DNA from: Bradyrhizobium sp. AZCC 1693
Lineage (GTDB): Bacteria; Pseudomonadota; Alphaproteobacteria; Rhizobiales; Xanthobacteraceae
Length of the DNA stretch: 64,000 bases
Direction: 5' to 3'
Assembly (NCBI RefSeq): GCF_036924745.1
Contig: NZ_JAZHSD010000001.1
Location: 6,757,001-6,821,000 of the forward strand
In this document: positions 41,226 to 50,339 of the stretch, piece after piece
Numbering within the stretch: position 1 is the stretch's first letter
How the letters are laid out: every line of letters begins with the position of its first letter
Made by a program: the position numbers and the translations under genes
The notes under the pieces: generated by a model
Seen by the model: the letters and a program-made list of their open reading frames with translations, nothing else
The model's database searches: none
Told to the model about the DNA's origin: nothing

Positions 41226-42974
41226 ATGGCAGCCGTTGCGGGACCCGGAATGAGCGAAAGCACCCTCGCAGGATCGTGCGGCGCCGGATTCTTTGCTCTC
41301 GCTGGCCTGATCGTTGCTGTCCATCTCGCGGGGCTCGTGGTCCTGCTGACCACCGAATATGGGCCGTTTGCGATCACGCTGTCCGTGCTGGCGTGGGTGT
41401 TCGTGAACTGCTTCCTGCTGGTGGTGCTGCAGCGGCCCGGAATCTGCGCCGCACTTGCGCTCGTCTTCATCGTGATCCTGATCACGCTGTCGCGCTTCAA
41501 GTTCGGAATCCTGCAGTTAACGCTGACATTCCTCGACTTCCTGATCATCGACCGCGATACTTTTTCGTTTCTGCTCTCGGTATTCCCGCGCTTGCAGATG
41601 CAGTTGATCGTGGCGGGGCTGGTTGCGGCTCCGTTGCTGTGGGCTCTCTGGCGTTTCGATCCGTTCCGCGTGCGCCGCCGCTTCGCGCTGACGGGCGTGG
41701 CGGCGACGGCCGCGCTGATCGCAGCGATGGCGGTTGCATCGCCGGAGCAGGCATGGGAGCCGTTCCAGGGCGTCAATCATATTTCCAATCTGGCGCGCTC
41801 GGGCGTGGTGGCGGTGTCGCGGCTGGCGTCGACCGGATGGATCGAAGCCGATCCGCCGGCGAACGGCCCGCTCAGCCTCGCGCGGGACGCCCGCGCCGCC
41901 GGGCTGCCTGGGATACCATCAGGCGAGGCGTGCGATGCCACGGCAAAGCGGCCGCACATCATCATGCTGCTCGACGAGTCGAGCTTCGACGTGACCTCGG
42001 CGCCCGGCATCAAGGTGCCGGCCGGCTACACCGATTATTTCAAGTCGAGCGACGGCAAGCAGCGGACCATGATCGCGGAATCGACCGGCGGCCCGACTTG
42101 GTACACCGAATTCAACGTGCTGACCGGCCTGTCGGCGCGCTCGTTCGGCGATCTGAAGTTTTACGTTACCCGGATCGCCGCCGGCCGGGTGACGCGCGGA
42201 CTGCCGCAGGCCCTGCAGCGCTGTGGCTACAAGACGATCTCGCTCTATCCGACCTATGGCGACTTCCTCAGCGCGCGCGCCTTCCAGAAGGGCACAGGCG
42301 TCGAGCAGTTCATCGACATGGCGGATATGGGCCTGAACGAGGACATGCAGCCCGACAAGTTCTATTTCGATCAGGCCTTGAAGGTGTTTGAGCGCGAGCA
42401 GCCGCAGCAGTCGCCGATCTTCATGTTCGTGTATCTCACCGCCAATCATTTTCCATGGTGGAACGTCTACCGGCCCGATTTGACGCCGAACTGGACCCCG
42501 CTGGGAAATGCGGCGGAGACCGACGAATACATTCGCCGTCAGACCATGACGGCAAATGACTATCGCGAGTTTACCGAGCGGCTGAAGCGCGACCATCCGG
42601 ATCAGCCGTTTCTGGTGCTGCGTTTCGGTGATCATCAGCCGGCGATCTCGCAAAAGCTAATCGAGCCCGGGATCGATCAGGCGTCGCTGGGGAAGCGGTT
42701 GATGACCGCCGATCCGCGCTACTTCTCCACCTACTATGCGGTTGACGGCATCAACTACCGGCCCGACCTGTCATCGGCGCTTGAAACTCTCGATGCGGCG
42801 TATATCCCGATCGTGCTCCAGGAAGCCGCCGGCATTCCGCTGGATACGTCGTTTGCAGAACAGAAGAGCATCATGCTCCGCTGCAAGGGCACGTTCTACG
42901 CCTGCAGGAAAGGCGCGGAAGCGCGCCGGTTCAACCGCCTGCTGATCGACGCCGGCATGATCAAGGGGCTGTGA
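41226..42974 (+). CDS. Membrane sulfatase/phosphoglycerol transferase-like protein 2
   Basis: A 582-residue tandem paralogue of the preceding gene with the same plan: membrane helices to about residue 165, then the sulfatase-fold domain. HIIMLLDESSFDVTSAPGIK, FNVLTGLSARSFG, YLTANHFPWW, RFGDHQPAI and the near-identical C-terminus (IMLRCKGTFYACRKGAEARR) align block for block. GAGGACG precedes the ATG at 41226, only 10 bp after the first gene, so both are co-transcribed. The pair arose by duplication; substrates may have diverged. Confidence 0.88.
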   Translation: MAAVAGPGMSESTLAGSCGAGFFALAGLIVAVHLAGLVVLLTTEYGPFAITLSVLAWVFVNCFLLVVLQRPGICAALALVFIVILITLSRFKFGILQLTLTFLDFLIIDRDTFSFLLSVFPRLQMQLIVAGLVAAPLLWALWRFDPFRVRRRFALTGVAATAALIAAMAVASPEQAWEPFQGVNHISNLARSGVVAVSRLASTGWIEADPPANGPLSLARDARAAGLPGIPSGEACDATAKRPHIIMLLDESSFDVTSAPGIKVPAGYTDYFKSSDGKQRTMIAESTGGPTWYTEFNVLTGLSARSFGDLKFYVTRIAAGRVTRGLPQALQRCGYKTISLYPTYGDFLSARAFQKGTGVEQFIDMADMGLNEDMQPDKFYFDQALKVFEREQPQQSPIFMFVYLTANHFPWWNVYRPDLTPNWTPLGNAAETDEYIRRQTMTANDYREFTERLKRDHPDQPFLVLRFGDHQPAISQKLIEPGIDQASLGKRLMTADPRYFSTYYAVDGINYRPDLSSALETLDAAYIPIVLQEAAGIPLDTSFAEQKSIMLRCKGTFYACRKGAEARRFNRLLIDAGMIKGL

Positions 42975-43040
42975 GGTTCTCTCTCCGTCATGGCCGGGCT
43001 TGACCCGGCCATCCACGTCCTTTGCCCGCGGCCTATCGCC

Positions 43041-43122
43041 GTCATTGCGAGCGAAGCGAAGCAATCCATCTTGCCGCGCGGGGATAGATGGATTGCTTCG
43101 TCGCTTTGCTCCTCGCAATGAC
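43041..43122. repeat. Palindromic repeat family A, copy 2
   Basis: GTCATTGCGAGCGAAGC with AAGCAATCCATC on the left pairs with GATGGATTGCTT and CTCGCAATGAC on the right, an 82-bp hairpin between convergent genes. Confidence 0.88.
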
Positions 43123-43131
43123 GGTGGGCTC

Positions 43132-44691
43132 CTACTTCTTCTCCACCTTCTCCCACAGCCACTGCGCCACCGCGTCCGGCGAGCTCGTGGCGTCATTGCC
43201 GGCGGCGCGCAGATTGGCCTCGCGCATGGTGGCGATGTCGATCTTTCCGAGCAGCGGCGCGAGCGCCTTGCGCAAGCCCTCGTCATTGGCGCGCCTCGGC
43301 GCCAGCAGCATCATTGCGTCGTAGGGCGGGATCGCGCGCCTGACGTCGCCCAGAACAACCAGATCGTATTTCGCGATCAGCCCGTCGCTGGTGTAGCCGG
43401 CGATCACGTCGACTTCGCCGGAGGCCACCGCCGCATACATGAAGTCCGGCTGCATCTGCCGCTGGCCGCGGAACGACAGGCCGTAGGCCTTGCGCAGCGC
43501 GGTCCATTCGGGGCGCGAGAAGAATTCATAGTCGCCGGCGATCGACATGCTCGCCGCGCGCGAGGCGAGGTCGGCGATGGTGCGGATGCCCAATTGCTCG
43601 GCGCGCTTGCGCGGCATCACCAGCGCATAGGCGTTCTCGAAGCCGAGTTCGCCCAATAGCGTGATGTTCTGCTTCGCCAGCATCGTCTTCAGTTCGGCCA
43701 GCAGCACCTCTCGCGGCCTGATGTCGTTGCGGTGGAACTGGTTGGCCCACAGCGTGCCGGAATAGTCGACATAGACGTCGATATCGTTGCTCGCCAGCGC
43801 CTCGAAGATCACGTTGGAGCCGAGGCCTTCGCGCGTCGTCGCGGGAAGCGAGGCTGCTTTCAGCCGCTGCGCCATCAATGCCGACAGCACATATTGCTCG
43901 GTGAAGGTTTTGGCGCCGACGATGTAGTTGGTCTGCGAGCGCAACATCGTGGGCACCAGCGTGGCCGCAACAAGCGCCGCAATTCCGGCGCCGCCCAGCG
44001 CCGCACGCAGGCGGCTGCGGTTGCGCAAGCCGGTTTCGATCAGCGCCAGCAATTGATCGACGGCCAGCGCCAGCACCGCGGCGGCAAGGCAGCCGAACAG
44101 CACGAACACCCAGTTCTGGGTCTGCAGCCCTGCAAAGATGTAGTTGCCGAGGCTGGTCTGGCCGATCGGCGTCGATAGTGTCGCGGTGCCGATCACCCAG
44201 ACCGCGGCTGTGCGGATGCCCGCCATCATCACCGGCAGCGCCAGCGGTAATTCCACCGTGAACAGCGATTGCCGCGGCGTCATGCCGACGCCCTGCGCCG
44301 CTTCCAGGATCGCGGGCTCCACGCCCTGCAAGCCGGTGATGGTGTTGCGCAGCACCGGCAGCATCGAATAGAGCGCGAGCGCCAGCACCGCCGGCAGGAA
44401 TCCGAACGCAGAAAAGCCAAAGCCGAACCACGACAGCGAGAGCGCCGCGAGCGCCAGCAGCAGCGGATAGAATAGCGCCAGCAGCGCCAGTCCCGGCACC
44501 GTCTGCACGATGCCGGCGAGCCCGAGCAGCGCGCCGCGCAGCACCGGCCGGTGACGCGAGAGGATGGCGAGCGGCAGGCTGACGAGTAAGCCCAGCGCCA
44601 GCGCGGTGACGCTGACGCGGACATGACTGCCGAGATAGTCGGGCAAATGGCCCAACGCTTCCGCCCAGCGCGGATCGGTGAAGAGGCTCAT
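43132..44691 (-). CDS. ABC importer: permease fused to substrate-binding protein (OpuC/EgtU type)
   Basis: A 519-residue fusion. Residues 1-210 form an inner-membrane permease domain with the EAA-like loop (GVEPAILEAAQGVGMTPRQS). A final helix leads to residues about 235-519, a periplasmic OpuAC-type binding domain (VGAKTFTEQYVLSALMAQRL, YVDYSGTLWANQF, GYTSDGLIAKYDLVVLGDVR). This fused layout is known in osmoprotectant importers and in the ergothioneine importers EgtU/EgtUV. The ligand could be betaine, choline or ergothioneine. Its ATPase gene overlaps upstream by four bases. Confidence 0.92.
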   Translation of the reverse strand: MSLFTDPRWAEALGHLPDYLGSHVRVSVTALALGLLVSLPLAILSRHRPVLRGALLGLAGIVQTVPGLALLALFYPLLLALAALSLSWFGFGFSAFGFLPAVLALALYSMLPVLRNTITGLQGVEPAILEAAQGVGMTPRQSLFTVELPLALPVMMAGIRTAAVWVIGTATLSTPIGQTSLGNYIFAGLQTQNWVFVLFGCLAAAVLALAVDQLLALIETGLRNRSRLRAALGGAGIAALVAATLVPTMLRSQTNYIVGAKTFTEQYVLSALMAQRLKAASLPATTREGLGSNVIFEALASNDIDVYVDYSGTLWANQFHRNDIRPREVLLAELKTMLAKQNITLLGELGFENAYALVMPRKRAEQLGIRTIADLASRAASMSIAGDYEFFSRPEWTALRKAYGLSFRGQRQMQPDFMYAAVASGEVDVIAGYTSDGLIAKYDLVVLGDVRRAIPPYDAMMLLAPRRANDEGLRKALAPLLGKIDIATMREANLRAAGNDATSSPDAVAQWLWEKVEKK

Positions 44692-45476
44692 GCCGCACCG
44701 TCCGGCGGCAGCAAGGCGCCGAGCCGTTCGGCCTGCCGCCGCGGCGTGCGCAGCAGTTCGCCGACGTAAGCGTCGCCGCTGTCGGAAAGCTTCGATGGTG
44801 TGCCCTGCGCCAGCAGCCGGCCGCCTCCCATCACCGCGATGCGGTCGGCGAGCAGGATGGCTTCGGTCATGTCATGGGTGATCATGACCGTGGTCAGGCC
44901 GAGCGTGCGATGCAGCTCGCGAAAATCGTCGCCGAGCGCATCGCGGGTGAGCGGATCGAGCGCGCCGAACGGCTCGTCCATCAGCACGATGCGCGGTTTT
45001 GCGGCAAGCGCGCGCGCCACGCCGACGCGCTGGCGCTGGCCGCCGGAGAGTTCGTGCGGCAGCCGGTCGCGGTATGGGGCGCGGTCGAGCCTGACAAGGT
45101 CGAGCAGCTCATCCACCCGCGCGGAAATCTCGGCGGGCGGCGCGCCCGTTAGTCTCGGCGTGATGCCGATATTGTCGGCGACGGTCAGATGCGGAAACAG
45201 CCCGCCGCTCTGGAACACATAGCCGATCCGCCGCCGCAGCAGGATCGGATCGACCTGACGCACGTCCTCGCCTTCGACAGTAATCGAGCCTGAGTCGGCT
45301 TCGATCAGCCGGTTGGCGAGCCGCAACAGCGTTGTCTTGCCCGAGCCCGAGCCGCCGACGATGGCCAAAAATTCGCCCTCCGCGACCTCGAGCGAGACGT
45401 CGTCGACGGCGACCACGCGGCCATCGTCGAAGGTCTTGCCGACATGGGCATAGGCGATCAGTGGCGTAGTCGGCAT
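44688..45476 (-). CDS. ABC importer ATPase (OpuCA/ProV type)
   Basis: The ATPase partner of the fused permease-binding protein, 262 residues. Walker A is GGSGSGKTT, Q-loop FQSGGLFPHLTV, signature LSGGQRQRVGVARAL, Walker B IVLMDEPFGALD, and the H-loop is in MITHDM. No C-terminal CBS domains are present, unlike many osmoregulated ProV/OpuCA proteins. The start is ATG 45476; five upstream in-frame residues are not needed. Its stop overlaps the next start. Confidence 0.95.
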   Translation of the reverse strand: MPTTPLIAYAHVGKTFDDGRVVAVDDVSLEVAEGEFLAIVGGSGSGKTTLLRLANRLIEADSGSITVEGEDVRQVDPILLRRRIGYVFQSGGLFPHLTVADNIGITPRLTGAPPAEISARVDELLDLVRLDRAPYRDRLPHELSGGQRQRVGVARALAAKPRIVLMDEPFGALDPLTRDALGDDFRELHRTLGLTTVMITHDMTEAILLADRIAVMGGGRLLAQGTPSKLSDSGDAYVGELLRTPRRQAERLGALLPPDGAA

Positions 45477-45593
45477 TCGGTGCGGTCCCAACCCTTGGCT
45501 GTTCCTGGCGGATACAGTGATAGCCGATAAATGGCCGGCCGCGAATGAGTCCCGCGCTGAAGCAAGCCCGATTTCAGACAGCTGACAGGGGTT

Positions 45594-45863
45594 TCAGCGC
45601 GAGAACACGGTCTTCAACTGCACCAGGAATGTCACCAGCCACGCGCACGCATACATGCCCGCGAGACCAAGCGCCGTTCGGCGATCGATCAAGGACAGGC
45701 CTGTCCACCACCATATCCGGTAGAGCCATAGTCCTGCCGTGGCTACGCCAAGCAGGCAGACCAGCATCTTGAGAAAGGACGAGTTCGCGACACCTAAAGC
45801 GCCAAACAAAAGTGTCGCTGGAACGAGAAACATGGTGCAGGCGGATATCAAAGTCTCGTTCAT
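45594..45863 (-). CDS. Small membrane protein, unknown
   Basis: An 89-residue protein with three hydrophobic helices (about residues 5-25, 28-50 and 65-85) and a short basic C-terminus. The amino acid make-up is that of a genuine inner-membrane protein. No family recognised, and neighbours give no clue; it is followed after about 115 bp by the ABC operon on the same strand. Confidence 0.55.
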   Translation of the reverse strand: MNETLISACTMFLVPATLLFGALGVANSSFLKMLVCLLGVATAGLWLYRIWWWTGLSLIDRRTALGLAGMYACAWLVTFLVQLKTVFSR

Positions 45864-46149
45864 GGCTCCTCAAGACATCTACGAATCGCAGGCTGGATAT
45901 GCAGTTTGCAGCAACCCGTACCCTTCTGGAAGGGACACCGATTCGACTACCTCGCGCCGCGTTAATGTCCAACGACCGCCCGCGGAGTAGACAAGCTTCG
46001 CGGGCGCGGTCGACGCGCGGCTGCCTGGAGTATGCCGGATTGAAGCTTCAGTCCTGGATCGTCGCTCGCTTGATCCGGTCCCCCGCGCTTGCTCAGCTTT
46101 TGGGGTCAGGCAACACCAGCACAGCGAAGCCGATCTCTATTGGCCGGTG

Positions 46150-46992
46150 CTAACCCTTCTTCGGTGACCAGCCATAGGCCTTGGCGCAGGCACCTCCCAT
46201 CAGCATTGCCCGCTCGGTGTCGCTCAGCCGGTCTGTCTTGAGGAAGGGCTCGACGGCCTGCTCGTAGTTGACGACTGCGAACGCGCGCGTCCAATCCGTG
46301 CCCCACAGGCAGCGATCGAAACCCCAGGCATCGAATACGCGGGCAAGCGGGTCCCAAATGTCCGGGAAGGGATACGGCTCCCGCGAAAGCGTACAGGCGC
46401 CGCTGACCTTGATCACGGCGTTTGGGCGCTTGGCGAGTGCCAGCACCTTCGGGAGGTCGGCCCAGGGCTGGGGCGGCGCAGGCGATACGCGTGGCTGCAA
46501 GATGCCCAGATGGTCGATGATGAATCGCGTGTCGGGATGGCGGTCGATCAGCGCAGTGCCCGCGTCCAGATTGTCCCAGCACAGGATGTTGAGTGGAAAG
46601 TCGTAACGAACGGCCGCGCGCGCAATCCGGTCGAGGCCGGGATCATCAGTCGCGCGCTTCTCCTCCTTCCTCAGCATGATGCGGATTCCGACCGCGCCCG
46701 GCGTCTTCTTCCAGTCGGCGACGACATCGGCCACATCAGGATCATCAGGGTCGACCGGCTTGACGATGGCGAGCCGGCCGGGATGGGCCCGCTGCACTTC
46801 GACGGCGTAGCTGGCGTCGTAGCGGTACAAGGAAAAGGCGGAGATGAAGATCGCGCCGTCGACGCCGACCTTGTCCATCGCCGCCACCATCTCGTCACCC
46901 GTGACGTGATTCGGCCAGTTCGGCACGCTGTGCCAAGGTCGCTTCGGTGTGTTCGCCTCATAGGCGTGGACCTGGGAGTCGATAATCGTCAT
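46150..46992 (-). CDS. Amidohydrolase-fold (amidohydro_2) hydrolase
   Basis: A 280-residue TIM-barrel metal-dependent hydrolase of the amidohydro_2 family (lactonases and decarboxylases). IIDSQVHAYE gives the usual Asp/His at the first strand, though the typical HxH is here QxH, so metal binding may differ. Later landmarks are FIIDHLGI, a VIKVSG block and the C-terminal LWGTDWTR with the conserved Asp. Start at 46992. A small monooxygenase-fold gene lies just upstream on the same strand, suggesting a small catabolic unit. Confidence 0.85.
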   Translation of the reverse strand: MTIIDSQVHAYEANTPKRPWHSVPNWPNHVTGDEMVAAMDKVGVDGAIFISAFSLYRYDASYAVEVQRAHPGRLAIVKPVDPDDPDVADVVADWKKTPGAVGIRIMLRKEEKRATDDPGLDRIARAAVRYDFPLNILCWDNLDAGTALIDRHPDTRFIIDHLGILQPRVSPAPPQPWADLPKVLALAKRPNAVIKVSGACTLSREPYPFPDIWDPLARVFDAWGFDRCLWGTDWTRAFAVVNYEQAVEPFLKTDRLSDTERAMLMGGACAKAYGWSPKKG

Positions 46993-47026
46993 CGGATCAG
47001 TTTCCCTTGCGCAGCGATCAGGTTGA

Positions 47027-47365
47027 TCAGGCCACGACCTCAATCGCCTTGCCGTTGACGCGGGTCTCGCCCTTCAAATTGTCGACCGTCACGTATGTGT
47101 CGTACCAGGTGAGGCGAGGCCGGACCCCAAAGCGCTCGGTCAAGTCCGCGATGCGCGCCTCTGTAAACCAGGCTTCCGCCGATTCACGGCTGTCCCAGAG
47201 ATAAACGCCGCCGGTGCCATTTTCACCATTCAGGTAGTCCTTTCGGATCAATCCTTTCCTGGCGAGGCCGCGATAGGTCGGCGCGGTCGAAGTGCCTCCT
47301 TTCACCGCCAGTTCCTCGGAGCGCTTCGGCAAATCGAACTGAACGACAACGATGCAATTGGGCAT
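47027..47365 (-). CDS. YdhR-like ferredoxin-fold monooxygenase
   Basis: A 112-residue protein resembling YdhR/ABM-type dimeric alpha-beta barrels: VVVQFDLPKR, GLARKGLIRKDYL, and the core GTGGVYLWDSRESAEAWF. These are usually linked to oxidation or handling of aromatic or quinone-like compounds. It precedes the amidohydrolase by 34 bp on the same strand, so the pair is probably an operon. The substrate is unknown. Confidence 0.75.
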   Translation of the reverse strand: MPNCIVVVQFDLPKRSEELAVKGGTSTAPTYRGLARKGLIRKDYLNGENGTGGVYLWDSRESAEAWFTEARIADLTERFGVRPRLTWYDTYVTVDNLKGETRVNGKAIEVVA

Positions 47366-47553
47366 GGATGGTTCCTCCCGTCAGGCCGGCAATCATGCGC
47401 TGGATTTGGGTACACGGTCAAAGGCTGACCTCGCGGCGACGACCGCTTCTGGCGCAAGGCGGCCATTCCGCAAGCGAACCGGAAGCAGTTGCGCTGGAGG
47501 CGTGCACCCAGATTTGAATCGCGTCGCAACAGCCGGCCGTCTATGGTGTGTTG

Positions 47554-47913
47554 ATGTCACGCCTCGTGTTTCTGTCGATTGCTATCGTCCTGTCGCTGCT
47601 GCCGGTCGTCGCGCCGGCGGCGCCGGTTCATAAACGTCCGGCGCCACGCTGGCACGGCTATGGCTTCCTGCCGGGCTATCAACAACCACCGAATAACAGC
47701 CTTCCAGCTTACAAGCAGAAAGCTGTGGTTTCGCGCATGGCGCGGAACAACCGGCGTCCCTGGTATATCGATCCAATCCCGAGTTATTACGGGTACGATG
47801 GCGACTGGCACTATTTCGGCCGGCCCGGCTTTTACGGTGGTCGCTACAATGGCGGCAGCTTCGGCCCTTGCTGGACGCGGACGCCGATCGGGCCGATCTG
47901 GAATTGCGGCTGA
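47554..47913 (+). CDS. Small secreted Gly/Pro/Tyr-rich protein
   Basis: A 119-residue exported protein with a clear signal peptide (LVFLSIAIVLSLLPVVAPAA) and a mature part rich in Pro, Tyr, Gly, Trp and Arg (GYGFLPGYQQPPNNSLPAYK; GRPGFYGGRYNGG), ending in a CWTRTPIGPIWNCG loop with two Cys that could form a disulfide. Its composition is like that of small envelope proteins seen in Bradyrhizobium. No function known. Confidence 0.7.
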   Translation: MSRLVFLSIAIVLSLLPVVAPAAPVHKRPAPRWHGYGFLPGYQQPPNNSLPAYKQKAVVSRMARNNRRPWYIDPIPSYYGYDGDWHYFGRPGFYGGRYNGGSFGPCWTRTPIGPIWNCG

Positions 47914-48030
47914 TCAAGCTGTCGATAAGACCGCGCGCCTGTGCATTGTGCTTTTGCATCGTTCGGCCTCATTATGCGTCCTTGATACAGTTCGGGAACG
48001 ACGCCCGCAGCGTATCCAGGGAGGACAGAC

Positions 48031-48576
48031 ATGACAGTTTCGACGGAACGCGCAGTCTTGGCCGGCGGCTGCTTCTGGGGTGTGCAAGATCTGCTACGCC
48101 GCTATCCCGGCGTGATTTCAACCAGGGTGGGCTACACCGGCGGCGAGGTGCCAAACGCGACCTATCGCAACCACGGCAATCACGCCGAAGCCATTGAGAT
48201 CACCTTCGACCCGCAGACCATCAGCTATCGCAAGCTGCTGGAATTCTTTTTCCAGATCCATGATCCCTCGACGCTGAACCGCCAGGGCAACGACCGGGGC
48301 GCGAGCTACCGCTCGGCCATCTTCTACACCAGCGAGGAGCAGAAGCGGGTCGCGGAAGACACCATCGCCGATGTCGATGCTTCCGGCCTTTGGCCGGGCA
48401 AGGTTGTCACCGAAGTGGCTCCTGCCGGACCGTTCTGGGAGGCCGAGCCCGAGCATCAGGATTATCTGGAAAAATATCCTGACGGCTACACCTGTCACTT
48501 CATTCGGCCGGAATGGACGCTGCCGCATCGGGCGGAGAAAGCTGCAACAGGCGCGAGCGGAGTTTCGGCCGCATGA
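48031..48576 (+). CDS. msrA: Peptide methionine-S-sulfoxide reductase MsrA
   Basis: Repairs oxidised methionine (S epimer) in proteins using thioredoxin. The 181-residue enzyme has the active-site motif AGGCFWG (Cys14), [12 protein letters not shown], the His/Glu block [35 protein letters not shown] and [10 protein letters not shown]. The C-terminal [15 protein letters not shown] holds a resolving Cys. Its stop overlaps the start of the downstream TPP enzyme (ATGA). Confidence 0.97.
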   Translation: MTVSTERAVLAGGCFWGVQDLLRRYPGVISTRVGYTGGEVPNATYRNHGNHAEAIEITFDPQTISYRKLLEFFFQIHDPSTLNRQGNDRGASYRSAIFYTSEEQKRVAEDTIADVDASGLWPGKVVTEVAPAGPFWEAEPEHQDYLEKYPDGYTCHFIRPEWTLPHRAEKAATGASGVSAA

Positions 48577-50213
48577 CAAAAGCCTCCGATCTGCTGGTGG
48601 CCGCCCTTGAGAACGAGGGCGTCCGGTACATCTTCGCCATTCCCGGCGAGGAAAATCTCGACGTGCTGGAGTCGCTGCGGCGCTCGAAGATCAAGCTGGT
48701 ATTGACGCGGCACGAACAGGCGGCCGGCTTCATGGCGGCCACCTACGGGCGTCTCACCGGGCGCGCGGGCGTCTGCCTGACGACGCTGGGTCCCGGTGCG
48801 CTCAATCTGACGACGGCTGCGGCCTACGCGCATCTGGGCGCGATGCCGATGGTCATGATCACAGGACAGAAGGCGATCCGCAGCAGCCGCCAGGCGCGCT
48901 TCCAGATCGTCGACATCGTTGCGACCATGCGGCCGCTCACCAAGATGGCGACGCAGATCGTCTCCGCGCAGAGTATTCCGACCCTGGTTCGCGACGCCTT
49001 CCGGGTCGCGCAGCAGGAGCGGCCGGGCCCCGTGCATCTCGAACTGCCCGAGGATATCGCGGCCGACGAAACCGCGGCCGACATCGTTCCCCCGCATGTC
49101 GTCGAGCTTCCGGTCGCGCCTGCAGCGGCCATCGAGCGCGCCGCAACCATGATCATGGCTGCCCATAGGCCGCTCGTCATGCTGGGCGCCGCGGCGAGCC
49201 GGCCCCAACTCGCCGAGCCGCTGTCGGCGTTCGTGCGACGATGCAGGATTCCATTCTTCAACACCCAGATGGGGAAGGGCGCGGTCAATGCCGGCTCCAA
49301 TCTCTATATGGGCACGGCCGCGCTGTCGGAGCGGGATTGGGTTCACGAGGCGATCGACCAGACCGATCTGATTATTTCGATCGGCCACGACACCGTCGAG
49401 AAGCCGCCTTTCCTGATGGGCCATGATGGACCGCAGGTTATCCATGTCGGCGCCACGCCGGCGACGGTGGAACAGGTCTACTTCCCGCAGGCGGAGATCA
49501 TAGGCGATGTCGGCGCGAGCCTCACGAGCCTGGCCGATCGCCTCGAAGGCAACCTCCCCAATGGTCAGGCATTGCTGGGTTTGCGGGAAGGGATCCTTGC
49601 CCACCTCGCCGAGCGGTCGACGGAGGATCGGTTTCCTCTGACGCCGCAGCGCATCGTGCACGACGTCCGCCAGGTCATGCCGCCCGACGGCATCGTTGCC
49701 CTCGACAACGGCATGTACAAGATCTGGTTCGCCCGCAACTATCGCACCAGCGTCGCCAACACGCTGCTGCTCGACAACGCGCTGGCGACCATGGGTGCGG
49801 GTCTTCCTTCGGCGATCGCAGCATCGCTGATCCACCCGGACAGGCGCGTGCTCGCCGTCTGCGGCGACGGCGGCTTCATGATGAATTCGCAGGAGCTTGA
49901 GACGGCCGTGCGGCTCAAGCTGAATCTCGTCGTGCTCGTGCTCGAGGATCGAGCCTACGGCATGATCCGATGGAAACAGGAAGTCGACGGATTTTCCGAC
50001 TTCGGTCTCGACTTCGGCAATCCTGATTTCGTCGCCTATGCGAAGTCATACGGCGCCAAGGGCACCCGCGTCGGCAAGGTCTCGGAGCTCTCGACGATGC
50101 TGGAAGCTGCTTTCAGCGAGGGCGGCGTACATCTCGTCGTAGTACCCGTCGATTACAGCGAGAACATGCGCGTACTTGTCAACGAGTTACCCCCGGTAGT
50201 CCAGGCCAAATGA
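48573..50213 (+). CDS. Acetolactate synthase-like TPP enzyme
   Basis: A 546-residue TPP-dependent enzyme paralogous to IlvB. The PYR domain shows [15 protein letters not shown] and the catalytic Glu in [19 protein letters not shown]. The PP domain has [20 protein letters not shown] then NLVVLVLED. It lacks a companion small subunit, and the [12 protein letters not shown] start resembles catabolic AlsS-type enzymes. Acetolactate formation is the best guess; oxalyl-CoA- or benzoylformate-type decarboxylation is less likely. It starts at ATG 48573, overlapping the msrA stop, an unexpected partner. Confidence 0.9.
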   Translation: MTKASDLLVAALENEGVRYIFAIPGEENLDVLESLRRSKIKLVLTRHEQAAGFMAATYGRLTGRAGVCLTTLGPGALNLTTAAAYAHLGAMPMVMITGQKAIRSSRQARFQIVDIVATMRPLTKMATQIVSAQSIPTLVRDAFRVAQQERPGPVHLELPEDIAADETAADIVPPHVVELPVAPAAAIERAATMIMAAHRPLVMLGAAASRPQLAEPLSAFVRRCRIPFFNTQMGKGAVNAGSNLYMGTAALSERDWVHEAIDQTDLIISIGHDTVEKPPFLMGHDGPQVIHVGATPATVEQVYFPQAEIIGDVGASLTSLADRLEGNLPNGQALLGLREGILAHLAERSTEDRFPLTPQRIVHDVRQVMPPDGIVALDNGMYKIWFARNYRTSVANTLLLDNALATMGAGLPSAIAASLIHPDRRVLAVCGDGGFMMNSQELETAVRLKLNLVVLVLEDRAYGMIRWKQEVDGFSDFGLDFGNPDFVAYAKSYGAKGTRVGKVSELSTMLEAAFSEGGVHLVVVPVDYSENMRVLVNELPPVVQAK

Positions 50214-50339
50214 AAAGCCCTGCGTCGGTCTCGTGCGCGAAAGCTTATTTGCGACCACGTCGTGCGGCCAAATTCGTTCCAAAGCCGGATATGACAAACG
50301 GCGCTTATGGAGGAAAGCAGACGCTCGGCAAGTGCGGTG

